This document shows, one piece after another, positions 48,080 to 59,895 of a stretch of 64,000 nt of DNA. Location of the stretch: positions 53,367,612 through 53,431,611 of the forward strand of contig NC_037091.1 in NCBI RefSeq assembly GCF_002994745.2, written 5' to 3'. Made by a program: the position numbers and the translations under genes. The notes under the pieces were generated by a model. The model did no database searches. It was not told where the DNA came from and saw nothing but the letters and a program-made list of their open reading frames with translations. The first letter of the stretch is position 1; each line of letters starts with the position of its first letter. The stretch comes from Rosa chinensis (Eukaryota > Streptophyta > Magnoliopsida > Rosales > Rosaceae).

Positions 48080-49347
48080 AGGTGATTTTGCTCTTTGAGA
48101 GACATAGTTTGACTTGTGATGGCAGTCCAAGGCTGCATGTCCTTTCAGGCCACAGATTTGGCAAACCACAACAGACAAGCTTGGATGATCAGATGGGATA
48201 TCATTCTTGTAAAAGCAGTTCACAACTGTGTGTCATTTCTTTCTGCATATTTGACATTCTACATTGAAGTTTCTATTGTTTCCAAACCAATTGTTGTTGC
48301 CATGATTGTAATCACCATAGTTTCTGTTTCCTCCTCCAAACCATGTGTTGCTAGGTTCACCGTTTCCATTTCTTGCATTACTACTCCAGTTGTTGGTAGA
48401 CTTCCCCGCAAATGACTTGCCTTTGTTGCTACCATTGTTTTGAAATGTGGAATTGTAAGGCATGTTTGAGCTGTTGCCATTGTATCTGTCACTTCCAGAC
48501 TAATTCTTCTTGTATTTCTCTCTGTTATCTCATTCATCAAAAGCGTAAAAACGAGTTCTTTGAGAGTTGTTTCTTGTTACCATTGCTGACATGTAAGAAT
48601 GAGTTTGGAAAATGCCTGCAATGTCTCTCTCAGCAGTTAACAATTGGGACCTGAGATTTTCTAGAGTGATGATGAGAGTATCTCAGGCACGAATGACAGT
48701 TTTAATCATTGCATATTCTACAGGGAGCCCATTTAGAGTCACAACAACTATGTCTTCATCTGAAATAGTAACCCCAACAGAAGCTAACTGATATCTTACA
48801 CGCTTCACACGAATCAAGTACCTCTCAATAGAATCATTTCATTTCTTAATTGTTTGAAGGTCAGTCTTGAGTTGCATTATGTTAGCTCTAGACACAGTAG
48901 ATAATCTTTGCTGTAGATTGAGCCATGCCTCCCTTGAAGACTTGCTTCCAACCACAATGTCCATTATTTCATCATCCACAGTTGCAACAAGAAGACTAAG
49001 CAAAGCCTTATCTGTTTTCTTCCACATTTTGTAGGCTGCACTGCAATAATCTCACCTGTTACTCCCGCACTATCAATGATCACATACTTTATAGGACAAA
49101 GAGTATTGCCATCGATATAAATAAATATGTCTTGTCCCTCTAAAAGAGTTTGAAATTGATAGCTCCAAGTAATGAAGTTATCGTAATTCAATCTTCTCGT
49201 CATCATACCAAGCAACATATAAATCTGAAACGGAGGTTGACTAGCGGCCATATATACTCTAACCAGAGTTTGCTGACACCAAGTAACTATGTCAAATAAT
49301 CCAACTCTAAAATGAATCAATGAAATTCCAAATTCACTAATCACCAA
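48080..49347 (-). pseudogene. Copia gag with two zinc knuckles
   Basis: The N-terminal gag block LNYDNFITWSYQFQTLLEG (near 49180) is followed after a frameshift by LLSLLVATVDDEIMDIVVG and SSREAWLNLQQRLSTVSRAN, typical of the UBN2/gag family. A Gly/Asn-rich stretch follows at 48463-48260. Then come two CCHC knuckles: CQIC...HTVVNC near 48250, with a stop inside, and CQICGLKGHAALDC near 48130. Several stops and frameshifts show it is dead. Confidence 0.8.
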
Positions 49348-50294
49348 ATTTTTGTTTGTTTTTGACTACCACCAAACTTTATGAAAACTTTGTTTTCAAA
49401 GCCACCGTATGGCTTGCAACATGACTTCATTTTGTTTAATTCAAGACTTTGTCTTTAAACATCACCATCCAACTCTCCGTAACATCACCAATCAACATAA
49501 CTTTGTTTACTATTCCAAAAGTTTTAGTGCTTCATAGACCAATGCAAGTTTTCAATCATAGCAACATCCATCATATGTAGGAAGAATCCAGCAACGATAC
49601 ACATGTATAGTAGTGTAGATACTCCAAATACCAGTAAACTAGGTGAATTGAAAAGATAATACCATGAATTTGCCCGAAGATGTTCGATGAAAGGCCGCAT
49701 AGAATAACAACTCTTCAACGTGAAAGTCAGACAACTAAGCCTCTGAATCCATTCCAAAATCAAATATGCATAGGGCAACCACTAGAAGCAATGTTTAGTC
49801 AAAACAAAATAAGGTATAGCATGAACACATAGACGCACAGTAGGTATTCGATAAAATGCTCGAACAATTAAGATCACTTCAAAGCAATGAATCAAGTGAT
49901 ATCCATAATCGTACATAAGGAACACATGACCAAAAGCAGGATCTGAACATACTGTAAATCCCAAATCTTAACGAGTAAGAGGTTTTGCTGAGAGATTGTA
50001 GTACTGAAGCAGTAACCCGCAAATCGAAGTAGACGAGCACAGTTGGAGAAATTAGGGCACAAAATGCAGTGTACTAGCTGAATTGAGATGATGCGGAACC
50101 ATAGAACAGGATTTTCAAAGCTCCGAGAGCCTACACTGTTGCAGAAGCAAGCTATGAGTCACTTTATCATCGAACCACAGATCTAGGTTTTCACCTTGAC
50201 GCAACATAAAGAGACTTGAATGCGGAAGAAAAGAGAAGAATCAGACACAACTTCAATAAGGAGTAGAGCACAGGATCAAGATTTAAGAGTCATA

Positions 50295-50306
50295 GCTCTG
50301 ATACCA
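50295..50306 (-). promoter_or_regulatory. Copia primer-binding site
   Basis: The minus strand reads TGGTATCAGAGC, complementary to initiator tRNA-Met, directly adjoining the 5' LTR end at 50307. Confidence 0.9.
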
Positions 50307-50619
50307 TGATAACATTGCAGCCAAGGAAGCTTGATCTCAAGGTAGAAGCTGAAGATGAGCAAGAGAGAAAAGAGAGAAAAGAGAGAAAAGAGAGAAAATA
50401 TCTAATTGAGTTTTTCAATAATGCAAGCTAATAATAATTATTACAACCACACCTATTTATAGTAGTCACTGGATAAAACTCTAACAAACTCATGTAACTA
50501 ACTTTTACAGAAGGTAAATCTTGCTAGGATCCAGCTAAGCAGATAACAAACTGAGCCACATCAGCACATTTCATTCTTCAGTAAATCTTGACCAGAGTCA
50601 CAGGGTTGACTCGTTAACA
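50307..50619 (-). repeat. Copia 5' LTR
   Basis: 313 bp. On the plus strand it starts TGATAACATTGC and ends CGTTAACA. It contains four copies of a 10-bp AGAGAGAAAA repeat near 50358-50398. Confidence 0.9.
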
Positions 50620-51221
50620 ACACCAACCCGGAACCATTTCAACTTCCCTTATTAACCACAACAATCAAGTTATCAGCTAGAGTTGCTTTAAATTTTACTA
50701 AATTGCCTCATCAACTACTTTCTCATCAAACACAATTAGATTGTTTTTTTTTTTTTTACAAAAATAATTTATTAAATGAAAAAGAAAATAAATAAAAGAT
50801 GAACATGAAGCCAAAATCCCTTAGCCTTAGAGAAACTCAGAAGAGAAAAAATTCAAAAGACAATACCAAAACAGTCAGGTGCATTTCTCACCAGTCACCA
50901 ATACCAACTTAAGTAATTCTCTTCTCCTCATAAGTTGGTAGCTAATTGCTACTAGTTTAATAAAAAGGTTATTAGTTCCATCTCCATCCAGTTAAGAAAA
51001 TAATGGGTACTGCATACAAAACCTTCTGGAATTTTCACGTTTATTGACTGACCGGCCAGTTGAACAAACTGAGTGATATGAAGCTGATAAGATCATAAGA
51101 TCTATCCACGATGCATGGGATCCATTAGGGTTTTAATTATTATGTTATTCTTCCGATCATTGTTAGAGAAATAATGTAATATAGCTTGGGGAAGATTAGG
51201 GATTCCATAGGATTTAGGATT

Positions 51222-51259
51222 TTGTGTGTGTGTGTAGACACACACACACACACACACAC
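51222..51259. repeat. (TG)n-(AC)n inverted microsatellite
   Basis: A (TG)7 tract is followed directly by AGAC and an (AC)9-10 tract, so the two halves can pair into a hairpin. Confidence 0.8.
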
Positions 51260-51795
51260 TCGAGTTCTCTTAATGAAAACTAGATCCTGTTTTAGAGATC
51301 AACTGCACTGTTTTGCTCTCATTTCCTTGATCGTTTCTTACAATTATGTCCTCACTGGTTCGAAGATTTGCTGTATATATCTGTACATGGCTTGCCACAA
51401 CCCTTCCATGTTCTTGACATTCATCATGTCAAGACCCCCACCAAAGGTCTTTGACAACATGAGGAGAAGGTGATCGTCAGCTCCTTTAAGTAGGGCTACA
51501 GAAAGAGGTGGTTGATCAAGATTGTGGAAATGTGTTGAGACTGAACTGCACAGTCGCTTATATTTTGACTTGTACTTATGCTCTATGGTCTATATACATG
51601 CATTTTTCTTGTTGTTCCTCTGACGTACGAGCATTATGTCGTAATAGTATTTCTCTCCAAAAAAGTGGTCGCGTTGATTGGTCATTGCGAGAGATTAAAA
51701 ATTAAGCAGTGCCTGCAGATTTGATTGTATGAGAAATTCACTGTAAAGAACAAAATTAGTTCTATGATATTGTTACTGTTGGAATTTGAGTAATG

Positions 51796-51797
<2 letters not shown>

Positions 51798-51834
<37 letters not shown>
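51798..51834. repeat. (TA)n microsatellite
   Basis: Uninterrupted TA repeat at the point where homology between duplication copies A and B ends and a retroelement fragment begins. Confidence 0.85.
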
Positions 51835-51837
<3 letters not shown>

Positions 51838-51879
51838 TAGATTGTTTTAAAACCCTAACCGCTCCAAATTTTCAAAACC

Positions 51880-53232
51880 CTAGCCTCCTCTTCACGGCAT
51901 CCCAACCTCCCTTGCCAAAAGCATAGCATCCATCAAGGATGTTACTGCAAGCTTTGCTACTTCCCTCGCTCTTGCGGGCTCTGACGTTGTCGACATCTCC
52001 CACCTAAATGATGGAGGCAACAGATCCAACTCTCAAGCTTTTCTTCTGGCCAAACCTTTGACAAAGAAGAAATATGAAGCTATGGACCATCAACGCCATT
52101 TCAGGCGCATTTGAGTCCTTGATGGAGGCTTCAAAGTGCAAACCAGTATGCAAGGATGGTTTGTGTTTGCCTTTGATCTGAAAAGAGACTGAAACAAGGT
52201 TATCGGGAGAGGGCCATGGTACTTAGCCGATCTCCTGTACTGCTGCAACAATATGATGGGCTTGCAGATCCGCTTGAGGTTTCCATGAATCACCTCTTCT
52301 TCTGGGTCAAGATTTCAGGTATTCTGCCTACCCTAGAAGACGGGAAAACTATTATGAATGTGGCTTTGATTGCAGGAAAGTTTCTAGACTTTGATCAAAA
52401 GCTATTTGATAACAAAGGCCTGATTAGGGTTCATGTAGCACATGCTATATCCCAACCTTTCTTTCTGAAACGTATGCTGAAACTTCTCCTTGGTGTGGAT
52501 AAAGAAATATCCTTTTTCTTTGAGAATTTACATGTCAAGTGTAGGGACTGCAATCTAATTTTCCATGATCAGGATATATGCCCTCTTAAGGCTACACCAA
52601 AGGAGCAGACTAATACTGAAACACAGGTTGCAATTGGGACTTCTCTGGTGTCCCACTTTCCAGGCCTCTCTGATCTTCGCTTTCAAAATGGGACATTTCA
52701 TTTTCATGGAGTGCAGGCCCCCATACTGCCATCTATTGCTCGGAATCTGTTTGGGGCTCCATCTGCGCACAAATCTAGACGTCCTATTGTCATTAGGAAT
52801 GAAGATCTGAGGCCTGAAGTGGCAAATACTGTGCTAGCTTTACCTCATGCCTAGACAGACCAAGCTGCAGTCAAAAGAGGGCGTCCATCCTCACCATTCA
52901 CGTCCCTAAAAAAACTGAACACTTTTTGGGGAAAGCAATTAGGCTACAAGTCCATCCATGCTCTAAAAGAAGCTGAAGGTGCCGGAATTCCACACAAATT
53001 CTCTGCCAAGTCTCTTGGACTAATTGAGGGCTCAGGGGGAATCCTGATTCCTAAGGAAGGAATGATCCCAAAAGAAGACATGTAGCCAATCAAGAAGAAG
53101 AAGGGAAGACCGTTGGGGTCGAAGAACAAGAATCCCTCTAAGAATAAGAAAGTTTCTGCTGAAGAAGTGCTAAGTGTCATCTACCCTAGCAAACCTCCAA
53201 GCCCTAGTGTTAAGGGCAAGGAGAAAGTTTAG
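51880..53232 (+). pseudogene. DUF4283/zinc-knuckle retroelement ORF (LINE ORF1-like)
   Basis: The first segment (about 51930-52110) is open to a TGA. Then QGWFVFAFDLKRD and IGRGPWYL near 52150-52220 match the DUF4283 core seen in plant LINE ORF1 proteins. The main open frame 52216-52854 carries MNHLFFWVKISGI, GLIRVHVAHAI and a CRDC...H...C zinc knuckle near 52540-52580. After a TAG at 52852-52854 the frame continues in phase with a Lys-rich tail containing KKGRPLGSKNK (near 53102), an AT-hook-like motif. It ends at 53230. Several stops and frameshifts make it non-functional. No RT or endonuclease follows. Confidence 0.75.
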
Positions 53233-54870
53233 TTTATTTTCATTTGAACTTTGCCTATTTACTTGTCATTGGTAGCATTGTTTATAGGCTTTCTTTGAAT
53301 AAGTAAGCATGGGTACCGTGTAGGTACAAGTTTCTTGTTTGTGTGTTGGCATCCCTATACAATGCTCTAAAGAAGTCAGTTTGAGTTGGGTTGAGTCAGT
53401 CCTGTGTGTCAAAGAGTGTTTGATCTAGGAAAGTATCTTTTGGGTTTAATATGTTTTATTTATATAAAGATATTTTTCTGTTGATCAAATCGGTTTATTG
53501 AAATCCTAGGTATTTTAGGATTTGGTATTTTTAATTTGTTATCCTTAATCAAAAAGATTTGTTTCCTAATAGGAATATAATTAGGGTAGAATCTTGGTTG
53601 ATTGGAGCACACATTGTTTCTGAATATATTCAAAAAAAGAGATGTCCATTTGGGTGAACTAAGGACACAAGAATTATTTGAGTAGTCTTGCTTGTTTGCT
53701 TAAGATGGAGTCATCATAAGAGTCAAAACACTTGGTCCATGTTTAAGTGTTCTTGGTCATTTGTTCATATGCATAAATTCTCTTGAGATCAGTAGAGAAG
53801 CTATGAAGAAAGGAGAGCGATAATTGGTGATCGTTCAAGTGAAGAAGGAGTCCAAGATTGAAGACAAACTTCTTGTTAGTTTTGTCTAGTGATTGTAGCC
53901 GAGCTAGTGCTACTTGAGTTTGTAAAGAACCTATCTTTCATCATAAATAAATGGGCTAAATACAAATTACTACCATGTGGTTTAGGTCCAAAATCAATTC
54001 AGTCCCTGAACTTCTAATTTCATAAAAAACACCCATGCACTTTCAATTTTGATCTAATAGGTTCAATTTGTTAGTTTTCCGACAATTGAGTTATTTAACT
54101 TGTTAATGTGGCTCGTAGATGACCTATGTTTTATGATGTGGTGTCAAGGTGGTCTGCATAGTCAATTTAGGAGTGAGTCCTACTATTAAAAATAAATAGT
54201 TTTTCAACAAATAATCCAACTATAACTTGAACCCATAATAGAATATTAACGAATTGAACCTATTAGATCAAAATTGAAAGTGCATGGGTGTTTTTGATGA
54301 AATTAGAAATCCAGGGACTGAATTGATTTTGGACCTAAATCACAGGGTACTAACTAGTATTTAGCCCTAAATAAATTGTCTTTACTTTGGGTTCTCAAGA
54401 GTAAGAGCCCCGTAGTGTTTTTAATCTCATATTTGAGGTTTTCACTGCGTAACCAAAAATCTGGTGTTCTGTGTAAAATTTTTGGTTTCTGCCCAGTAAG
54501 GATTGAAACGTACCTATCAATCCCCATTTTCCAGAAAAACGTTTTATCCAAGTATTTTCATACCGTCAAATGATCGAACCTAGTCTATGTATCTCTGTGG
54601 TATACCACAAACTCTTTATCTACCCATAGATGGTAGAGGGAGGATATGTAATGGTCATTTCTGGCATGAGTAATAGTAATATATCGACATGATATTCTTA
54701 AAAAAAAAAAAAAATCAATATATTCTATGTTTTTTTTTTTTTTTTTGTTATTCTTTGGTGTGTAGTTCTCTAATTAATTGAAAAGCGAAATCCCGTACCA
54801 GAAATAATTATCGTATTTGTTAAGGATAACAAGATGTTCCAAGTGGCAATAGCAAAATATTAGCACTAAG
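53233..54870. other. retroelement-derived spacer, possible LTR remnant
   Basis: 53620-53940 and 54377-54560 resemble the end of a Copia LTR: a TGTAGCCGAGCTAGTGC stretch, then GAGGTTTTCACTGCGTAACC and GTGTTCTGTGTAAAATTTTTGG. They are interrupted by the 415-bp MITE. Only one copy is seen, so this is tentative. Poly(A)/poly(T) runs lie at 54700-54745. Confidence 0.35.
53944..54376. mobile_element. 415-bp MULE-type MITE with 9-bp TSD
   Basis: Element 53953-54367 is flanked by perfect 9-bp repeats TAAATAAAT (53944-53952 and 54368-54376). The ends are inverted: GGGCTAAATAC and GTATTTAGCCC. The inverted arms extend through a GGTCCAAAATCAATTCAGTCC block. It is related in end sequence to the MULE at 36584-38445. 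Confidence 0.92.
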
Positions 54871-57424
54871 TTTAGACCATTTTCACCTCAATCCTCTTCT
54901 CTTCAAAGCACATTAACAAAAGTGATCATGTTACTTATTTCACAATGATACTCGTTATACTAATGACATGTTTGCTGAATCGTAATGAGAATGAGAATTG
55001 AATATTGAGTAAGGAGGACATTGGGTAGAATCAAATCTTGCCGACGAATGTTTCAGCGATAAAGATGCATTGCTTTTTATTTTATGTTTTATTAGAAGTT
55101 TTTGTGGATTGTACTTTCAAAAAAAAAATGATCTAAAGAATCAATGTGTGCGGACGCGCCTGAGAGAAAGAAGAGAGTTTCCTCCCTGTCCGGCGGCGAG
55201 CTTTTTCGCCGTCGTCGGACGGGCCATTGTTGACCCCTTATGGATCTGGTGAAACACGGTGGTTGTCTGTGAGGCCCAGGAGGAGGATATCGCAGCGGTA
55301 GCCAGGTTTTGGTTCGTCCCTCGCTGGCTCGATCAGTAGATTGGAGTTCAGGTTCGGAGGCGGCCAGCTTGTGATGCGAACAGGGCGGAGCGGCTGGGGT
55401 CTAATTGGATTGCGTTAGTCTGGTTTGGATCTCAAGGATCCGATCTGGTATGGAATTTCTCTATGGCGCTTATGCTTCAATGGGACATGATTTGGGATAT
55501 CTGGGATGTCGCATCTCTATGGTGTGATGGTAGATCGATGACGGAGGATGTCCGACGATGGTGGCGGAGCGGGGCGGTAGAGGATCTGCCGGTGGTGGGG
55601 TCGGGCCAGGCTTGGCTGGTGTCTGGTGTATCTCCTGCTTCCTGGATTGGGCCTTGGGTTTGGGCCCTTTTCTGGGTCCAAGTCTGGGTTGGTTGTTTAA
55701 TTTTTGGTTTTAGTATTGTTTATTTTAATTGGTTAGCATTGTCTCGCCTTTGGCGAGTAATAAGTCCCTGCCGGTATCTTGTAGGGTTAGTCGGGCTTTG
55801 TGCCTGTGAATGCACTCAATGTGCCTTAGTTGCTCTAGGTTAGCAACGAGTTATTTGCTTTGTCAAATGGTCGCTACCGCCCAGTGGCAAGATGAAATTA
55901 AGTGTCGTCGGATTTATCATCTGGCGGTAACATAGTAGGAAAGCTGTGTTAAAGCTGGGAATTATGCTACGTTGTAATCGAGTTATCTTTCCATTATGTC
56001 ACTGTTATTTCAAAGCAAATGGAGCAGCCAGTAGAGCGCTCTTTGCTAGTGGATGCTTGTTAGAATACAAGTATTGTGTAGAGATTCCTGATATTATTTC
56101 GGGACATACTCTAGTTGCTTATTGTAATCAGGGGTTTAGGCTCAATGTTTAGACCATTTTCACCTCAATCCTCTTCTCTTCAAAGCACATTAACAAAAGT
56201 GATCATGTTACTTATTTCACAATGATACTCGTTATACTAATGACATGTTTGCTGAATCGTAATGAGAATGAGAATTGAATAGAGAGTAAGGAGGACATTG
56301 GGTAGAATCAAATCTTGCCGACGAATGTTTCAGCGATAAAGATGCATTGCTTTTTATTTTATGTTTTACTAGAAGTTTTTGTGGATTGTACTTTAAAAAA
56401 AAAATGATCTAAAAGAATCAGTGTGTGTGGACGCGCCTGAGAGAAAGAAGAGAGTTTCCTCCCTGTCCAGCAGCGAGCTTTTTCACCGTCGTCGGACGGG
56501 CCATTGTTGACCCCTTGTGGATCTGGTGAAACACGGTGGTTGTCTGTGAGGCCCAGGAGGAGGAGATCGCAGCGGTAGCCAGGTTTTGGTTCACCCCTCG
56601 CTGGCTCGATCGGTAGATTGGAGTTCGGGTTCAAAGGCGGCCAGCTTGTGATGCGAACAGGGCGGAGCGACTGATTGCGTCAGTCTGGTTTGGATCTCAA
56701 GGATCCGATCTGGTATGGAATTTCTCTATGGCGCTTATGCTTCAATGGGACATGATTTGGGATATCTGGGATGTCGCATCTCCATGGTGTGATGGTAGAT
56801 CGATGACGGAGGATGTCCGACGATGGTGGCGGAGCGGGGCGGTGGAGGATCTGCCGGTGGTGGGGTCGGGCCAGGCTTGGCTGGTGTCTGGTGTATCTCT
56901 TGCTTCCTGGATTGGGCCTTGGGTTTGGGCCATTTTCTGGGTCCAAGTCTAGGATGGTTGTTTAATTTCTGGTTTTAGTATTGTTTATTTTAATTGGTTA
57001 GCATTGTCTCGCCTTTGGCGAGTAATAAGTCCCTGCCGGTATCTTGTAGGGTAGTCGAGCTTTGTGCCTGTGAATGCACTCAATGTGCCTTAGTTGCTCT
57101 AGGTTGGCAACGAGTTATTTGCTTTGTCAAATGGTCGCTACCGCCTAGTGGCAAAATGAAACTAAATGTCGTCGGATTTATCATCTGGCGGCAACATAGT
57201 AGGAAAGCTGTGCTAAAGCTGGGAATTATGCTACGTAGTAATCGTGTTACATATCGAGTTATCTTTGCATTATGTCACTGTTATTTCAAAGCAAATGGAG
57301 CAGCCAGTAGAGCGCTCTTTGCTAGTTGGTGCTTGTTAGAATACAAGTATTGTGTAGAGATTCCTAATATTATTTCAGGACATACTCTCGTTGCTTATTG
57401 TAATCAGAAGTTTAGGCTCAATAT
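54871..57424 (+). repeat. 1277-bp tandem duplication containing a LINE 3' fragment
   Basis: Copy 1 is 54871-56147 and copy 2 is 56148-57424. Both start TTTAGACCATTTTCACCTC. They agree at roughly 97 percent by eye, with small indels such as TTACATATCG inserted near 57246. Each copy holds about 240 bp of host flank, the 14-bp AGTTTTTGTGGATT motif, and a truncated LINE. The duplication therefore happened after LINE insertion. Confidence 0.92.
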
Positions 57425-57519
57425 CCCCCCCCCCCTTTGTATTCAACAGTTTCATTAATCAAAGCTTGAGGGCAGTTGCACCAGCCCTTCTTTCAAAAAA
57501 AAAAAAAGTTTTTGTGATT
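55097..57519 (+). mobile_element. 5'-truncated LINE, tandemly duplicated, one A-tail
   Basis: Target duplication AGTTTTTGTGGATT at left (55097-55110, and again at 56374-56387 in the second copy) and AGTTTTTGTGATT at right (57507-57519), just after the A run (about 57496-57506). Only copy 2 has the 3' end and A-tail. Copy 1 stops inside the element at 56147. The interior encodes a degraded RNase H with FVKWSLPPSGKMKLNVVGF (near 57130) and, later, ALCHCYFKANGAASRALFAS. The open frame 55463-55843, repeated in part at 56728-56952, resembles no other family and is probably LINE-derived low-quality sequence. Confidence 0.8.
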
Positions 57520-58105
57520 AATATTTTGTCGGACAATCTGTGTTTCTTATATATTACATTTTAGGCTCATTGGGTTGAGGACAACAAGCCCAGATATTGA
57601 ATTCGAGAAAGATAAGCATTCACCATCGCAAAAGTTCCATCGGCACCATTTTCGCACCTCGTTGTCCTTGTCTTTACTGAACCACTATTCTTATACAAGA
57701 TGTTTAATTCTCTGTCGACTAGAATTGCACAAAGTGGTCATATGTTGCTGATCCTTTATGATATACGTGATACGGATGAGATGTAAACATGTTACTAAAT
57801 TAGAATGAGAATGAGAATTTGGGAGAGTGGAACTTAATTGCGTGGGAACGAGTCATTCCATTGATATGCGTACTACGTTCTTGAACTTATAACTCGAATG
57901 AAACACATTCCCGTTAAGGTATTCACTTAAATTTTATGTATGCAAGTCAAAACTAGTTCGATCATAGTCGATACAAACCTCTCGTAATGCGACTCTCGAA
58001 AAATCAGGAGATATTAATCAACATAGAGTTCGACACTCATATCATGTCAGTCAACATTACCCCTCAGATCATATACATTTTTTCTTTTTTCTTTTTGGGT
58101 TGGAG
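57520..58105. other. intergenic
   Basis: Spacer between the duplicated LINE and copy B of the segmental duplication. No gene or repeat is recognisable. Confidence 0.4.
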
Positions 58106-58622
58106 AAGATCACAAACCTTCTTATTTACAGCTCATTCACACTAGAGAGGATAAATACAATTTTGTTTTTTAGATTTGTGCCGTTGAAGTTGAATAAATA
58201 CTCTTTCGATAATTAATATTCGATGGTCAATAATACAATGATCGATGCTTGAGTAAAGACTCCATTCTTAAGTCTTAACCTACCCTCGAGACCATAATTA
58301 AACACCACTACTTTTGATAAACTTCTAAATTTATGTATATACATCGCATGAGCAAGACTAAGGACCACACCAATTGTTCTAGGTAGTCAATTTGGCGCAA
58401 TACAGAACTGCACTTTTGAATTGGCAAGCTTTAAGCTTTGCTGGGATTGTATTTTTCAACATATGGTTGGTATGATTCTGTATTACTAGGGGATGATTTC
58501 TTCCACGTTATACATATATTTCAAAAAGTAAGATCTAAGATCGATCTATCCTTTTGAAATCCTTAAAGTTGTAATTCATGATTGTTGAATTATAAGAGCT
58601 TATGCTATGGTCTCATTTGTAC

Positions 58623-58969
58623 TTGGGCCATGTTTGGTTCGCAGAAAATATGCATTAGGAAATGAAACTTTTTCCTTTTTTGCGTTTGGAATGCAAAGGA
58701 AATAAAATCATTTCCTGAAGTAAGGGAAAATAAGAAGAAAAGTGGTTCCTTCCAAACTTCAAAGGAATTACTTTCTCCCCTTCTTTCCTTGCATTTATTA
58801 TTCACACCATTATTTTATTACATTATTTACAAACTTTTTAACAACTTTCCTGATAACTTTTTTTACATTACCAAACAACGGAATGGAAAGTTCTTAGGAA
58901 ATTTCATTTCCTTTCCCATGGGAAAGATCAAGGAATTATTTTCCTTTCCGTGAATCAAACAAGGCCTTG
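58623..58969. mobile_element. 341-bp MITE with 3-bp TSD
   Basis: Element 58626-58966 has inverted ends GGCCATGTTTGGTTCGC and GGCCTTGTTTGATTCAC (reading inward), flanked by TTG on both sides. Copy A has the empty site (ACTTGGACCC near 46490), which confirms both boundaries. The 3-bp duplication fits a PIF/Harbinger-type MITE. It is rich in GGAAA/TTTCC pairs that fold back. Confidence 0.85.
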
Positions 58970-59305
58970 GACCCCAATACACAATATAGCTAATGAGTTC
59001 CCAGCTGACCTAATATCAGCTTATATTATGTATGTACGTATTTGAATCAACGATCGACCAATTTAATATGGTCATGAATATAACCTCACAGGTTGATAGT
59101 GCCCGATTCTCATTTCTGATTGTTCTTGGACAATAGGATATCGTACCGTTTAGGATTGGTCATTTTCCGGCCGCAATAAATCAGGTACTATTTTGAAGCA
59201 CCAACCCTACGCCAGAGACTAGAATATCCCACCTACCCTTGACCACAATACTTTAAATCCTAAAACCTTCGGTTATCAGTTGGAGTTGCCTCATATTTAT
59301 GCCTC

Positions 59306-59596
59306 AACGATACCAAAGTTTCTAATCCCACCTTGGAGGCTGTTCAAATTGATTGAAAACATTAGAATTATTGCAACTTCCTTTCCCCAAATTTCCTTTA
59401 AGCATATCTATTGGGAAGACTTTGTAGCTGACGCCATTGCAAATTTAGGACATGTTGTTACTTTTCTTATGTCTTGGAGTGATAGGGTTCCTAGTGTGAC
59501 TTCTAGAGCCTTGATGTTTGACGTTGTAAATATTGGTTGCCCAAGAGACTTCCTTCTAAGTATTTTATTTCAAAAAAAAACGATACCAAAATTTCT
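59306..59596 (+). mobile_element. short 5'-truncated LINE with TSD
   Basis: Insert 59324-59578 lies between imperfect 18-bp direct repeats AACGATACCAAA[G/A]TTTCT (59306-59323 and 59579-59596), with an A run at its 3' end (59572-59580). It encodes the very C-terminus of a LINE RNase H: IENIRIIATSF, then a FKHIYWEDFVADAIANLGHV block and a short tail. The open frame begins in host flank and is not a gene. Confidence 0.9.
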
Positions 59597-59852
59597 CGTC
59601 TAACAATTAGGGTTTCATTAACTTTTATTAAATGGCCTCACCAATACGAACTTAACTCTTGTCAAATGCACAATCAAGTTGGTAACTAGTAGTAAGCTAC
59701 TACTCTTGAGTTTATTAAATAGCTACTTAGTTTCCATGATCTCCGGCCAGTTGAGAAAATGAGTCCTGCATACAAAACCATCGCGTTCCCTTAGCTTCTG
59801 AGATTTTCACATTTACTTACCAGCCGAACAAAATGACTGATATGATGCTGAC

Positions 59853-59895
<43 letters not shown>

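Larger units (their letters stand above)
46729..50624 (-). mobile_element. Ty1/copia retrotransposon, internally deleted
   Basis: Element 46734-50619 (3886 bp), minus orientation. Target duplication GCACC at left (46729-46733) and ACACC at right (50620-50624); the empty site in copy B reads GCACC (59198-59202). The 5' LTR is at right (50307-50619, 313 bp) and the 3' LTR at left (46734-46964, 231 bp, with an internal deletion of about 75-80 bp). The primer site TGGTATCAGAGC abuts the 5' LTR and an AAGGGAGG polypurine tract abuts the 3' LTR. The interior encodes gag and then only remnants of the beginning of RT and the end of RNase H. Integrase and most of RT are gone. Confidence 0.93.
45613..51790 (+). 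repeat. local segmental duplication, copy A (split by Copia)
   Basis: 45613-46733 and 50620-51790 together align, in order and orientation, with 58106-60375. Shared landmarks include GGATTGGTCATTTTCCGGCCG, GCCGTTGAAGTTG, the TGGTATGATT-type block, ACTGCATACAAAACC and GAAGATTTGCTGTATAT. The two halves are separated by the Copia insertion. Divergence is considerable, with many indels, so the duplication is old. Confidence 0.85.

Noticed and set aside
55463..55843. Trp-rich 126-codon open frame as a new gene
   Set aside because: It lies inside the duplicated LINE, its second copy is interrupted, and no family match is apparent.
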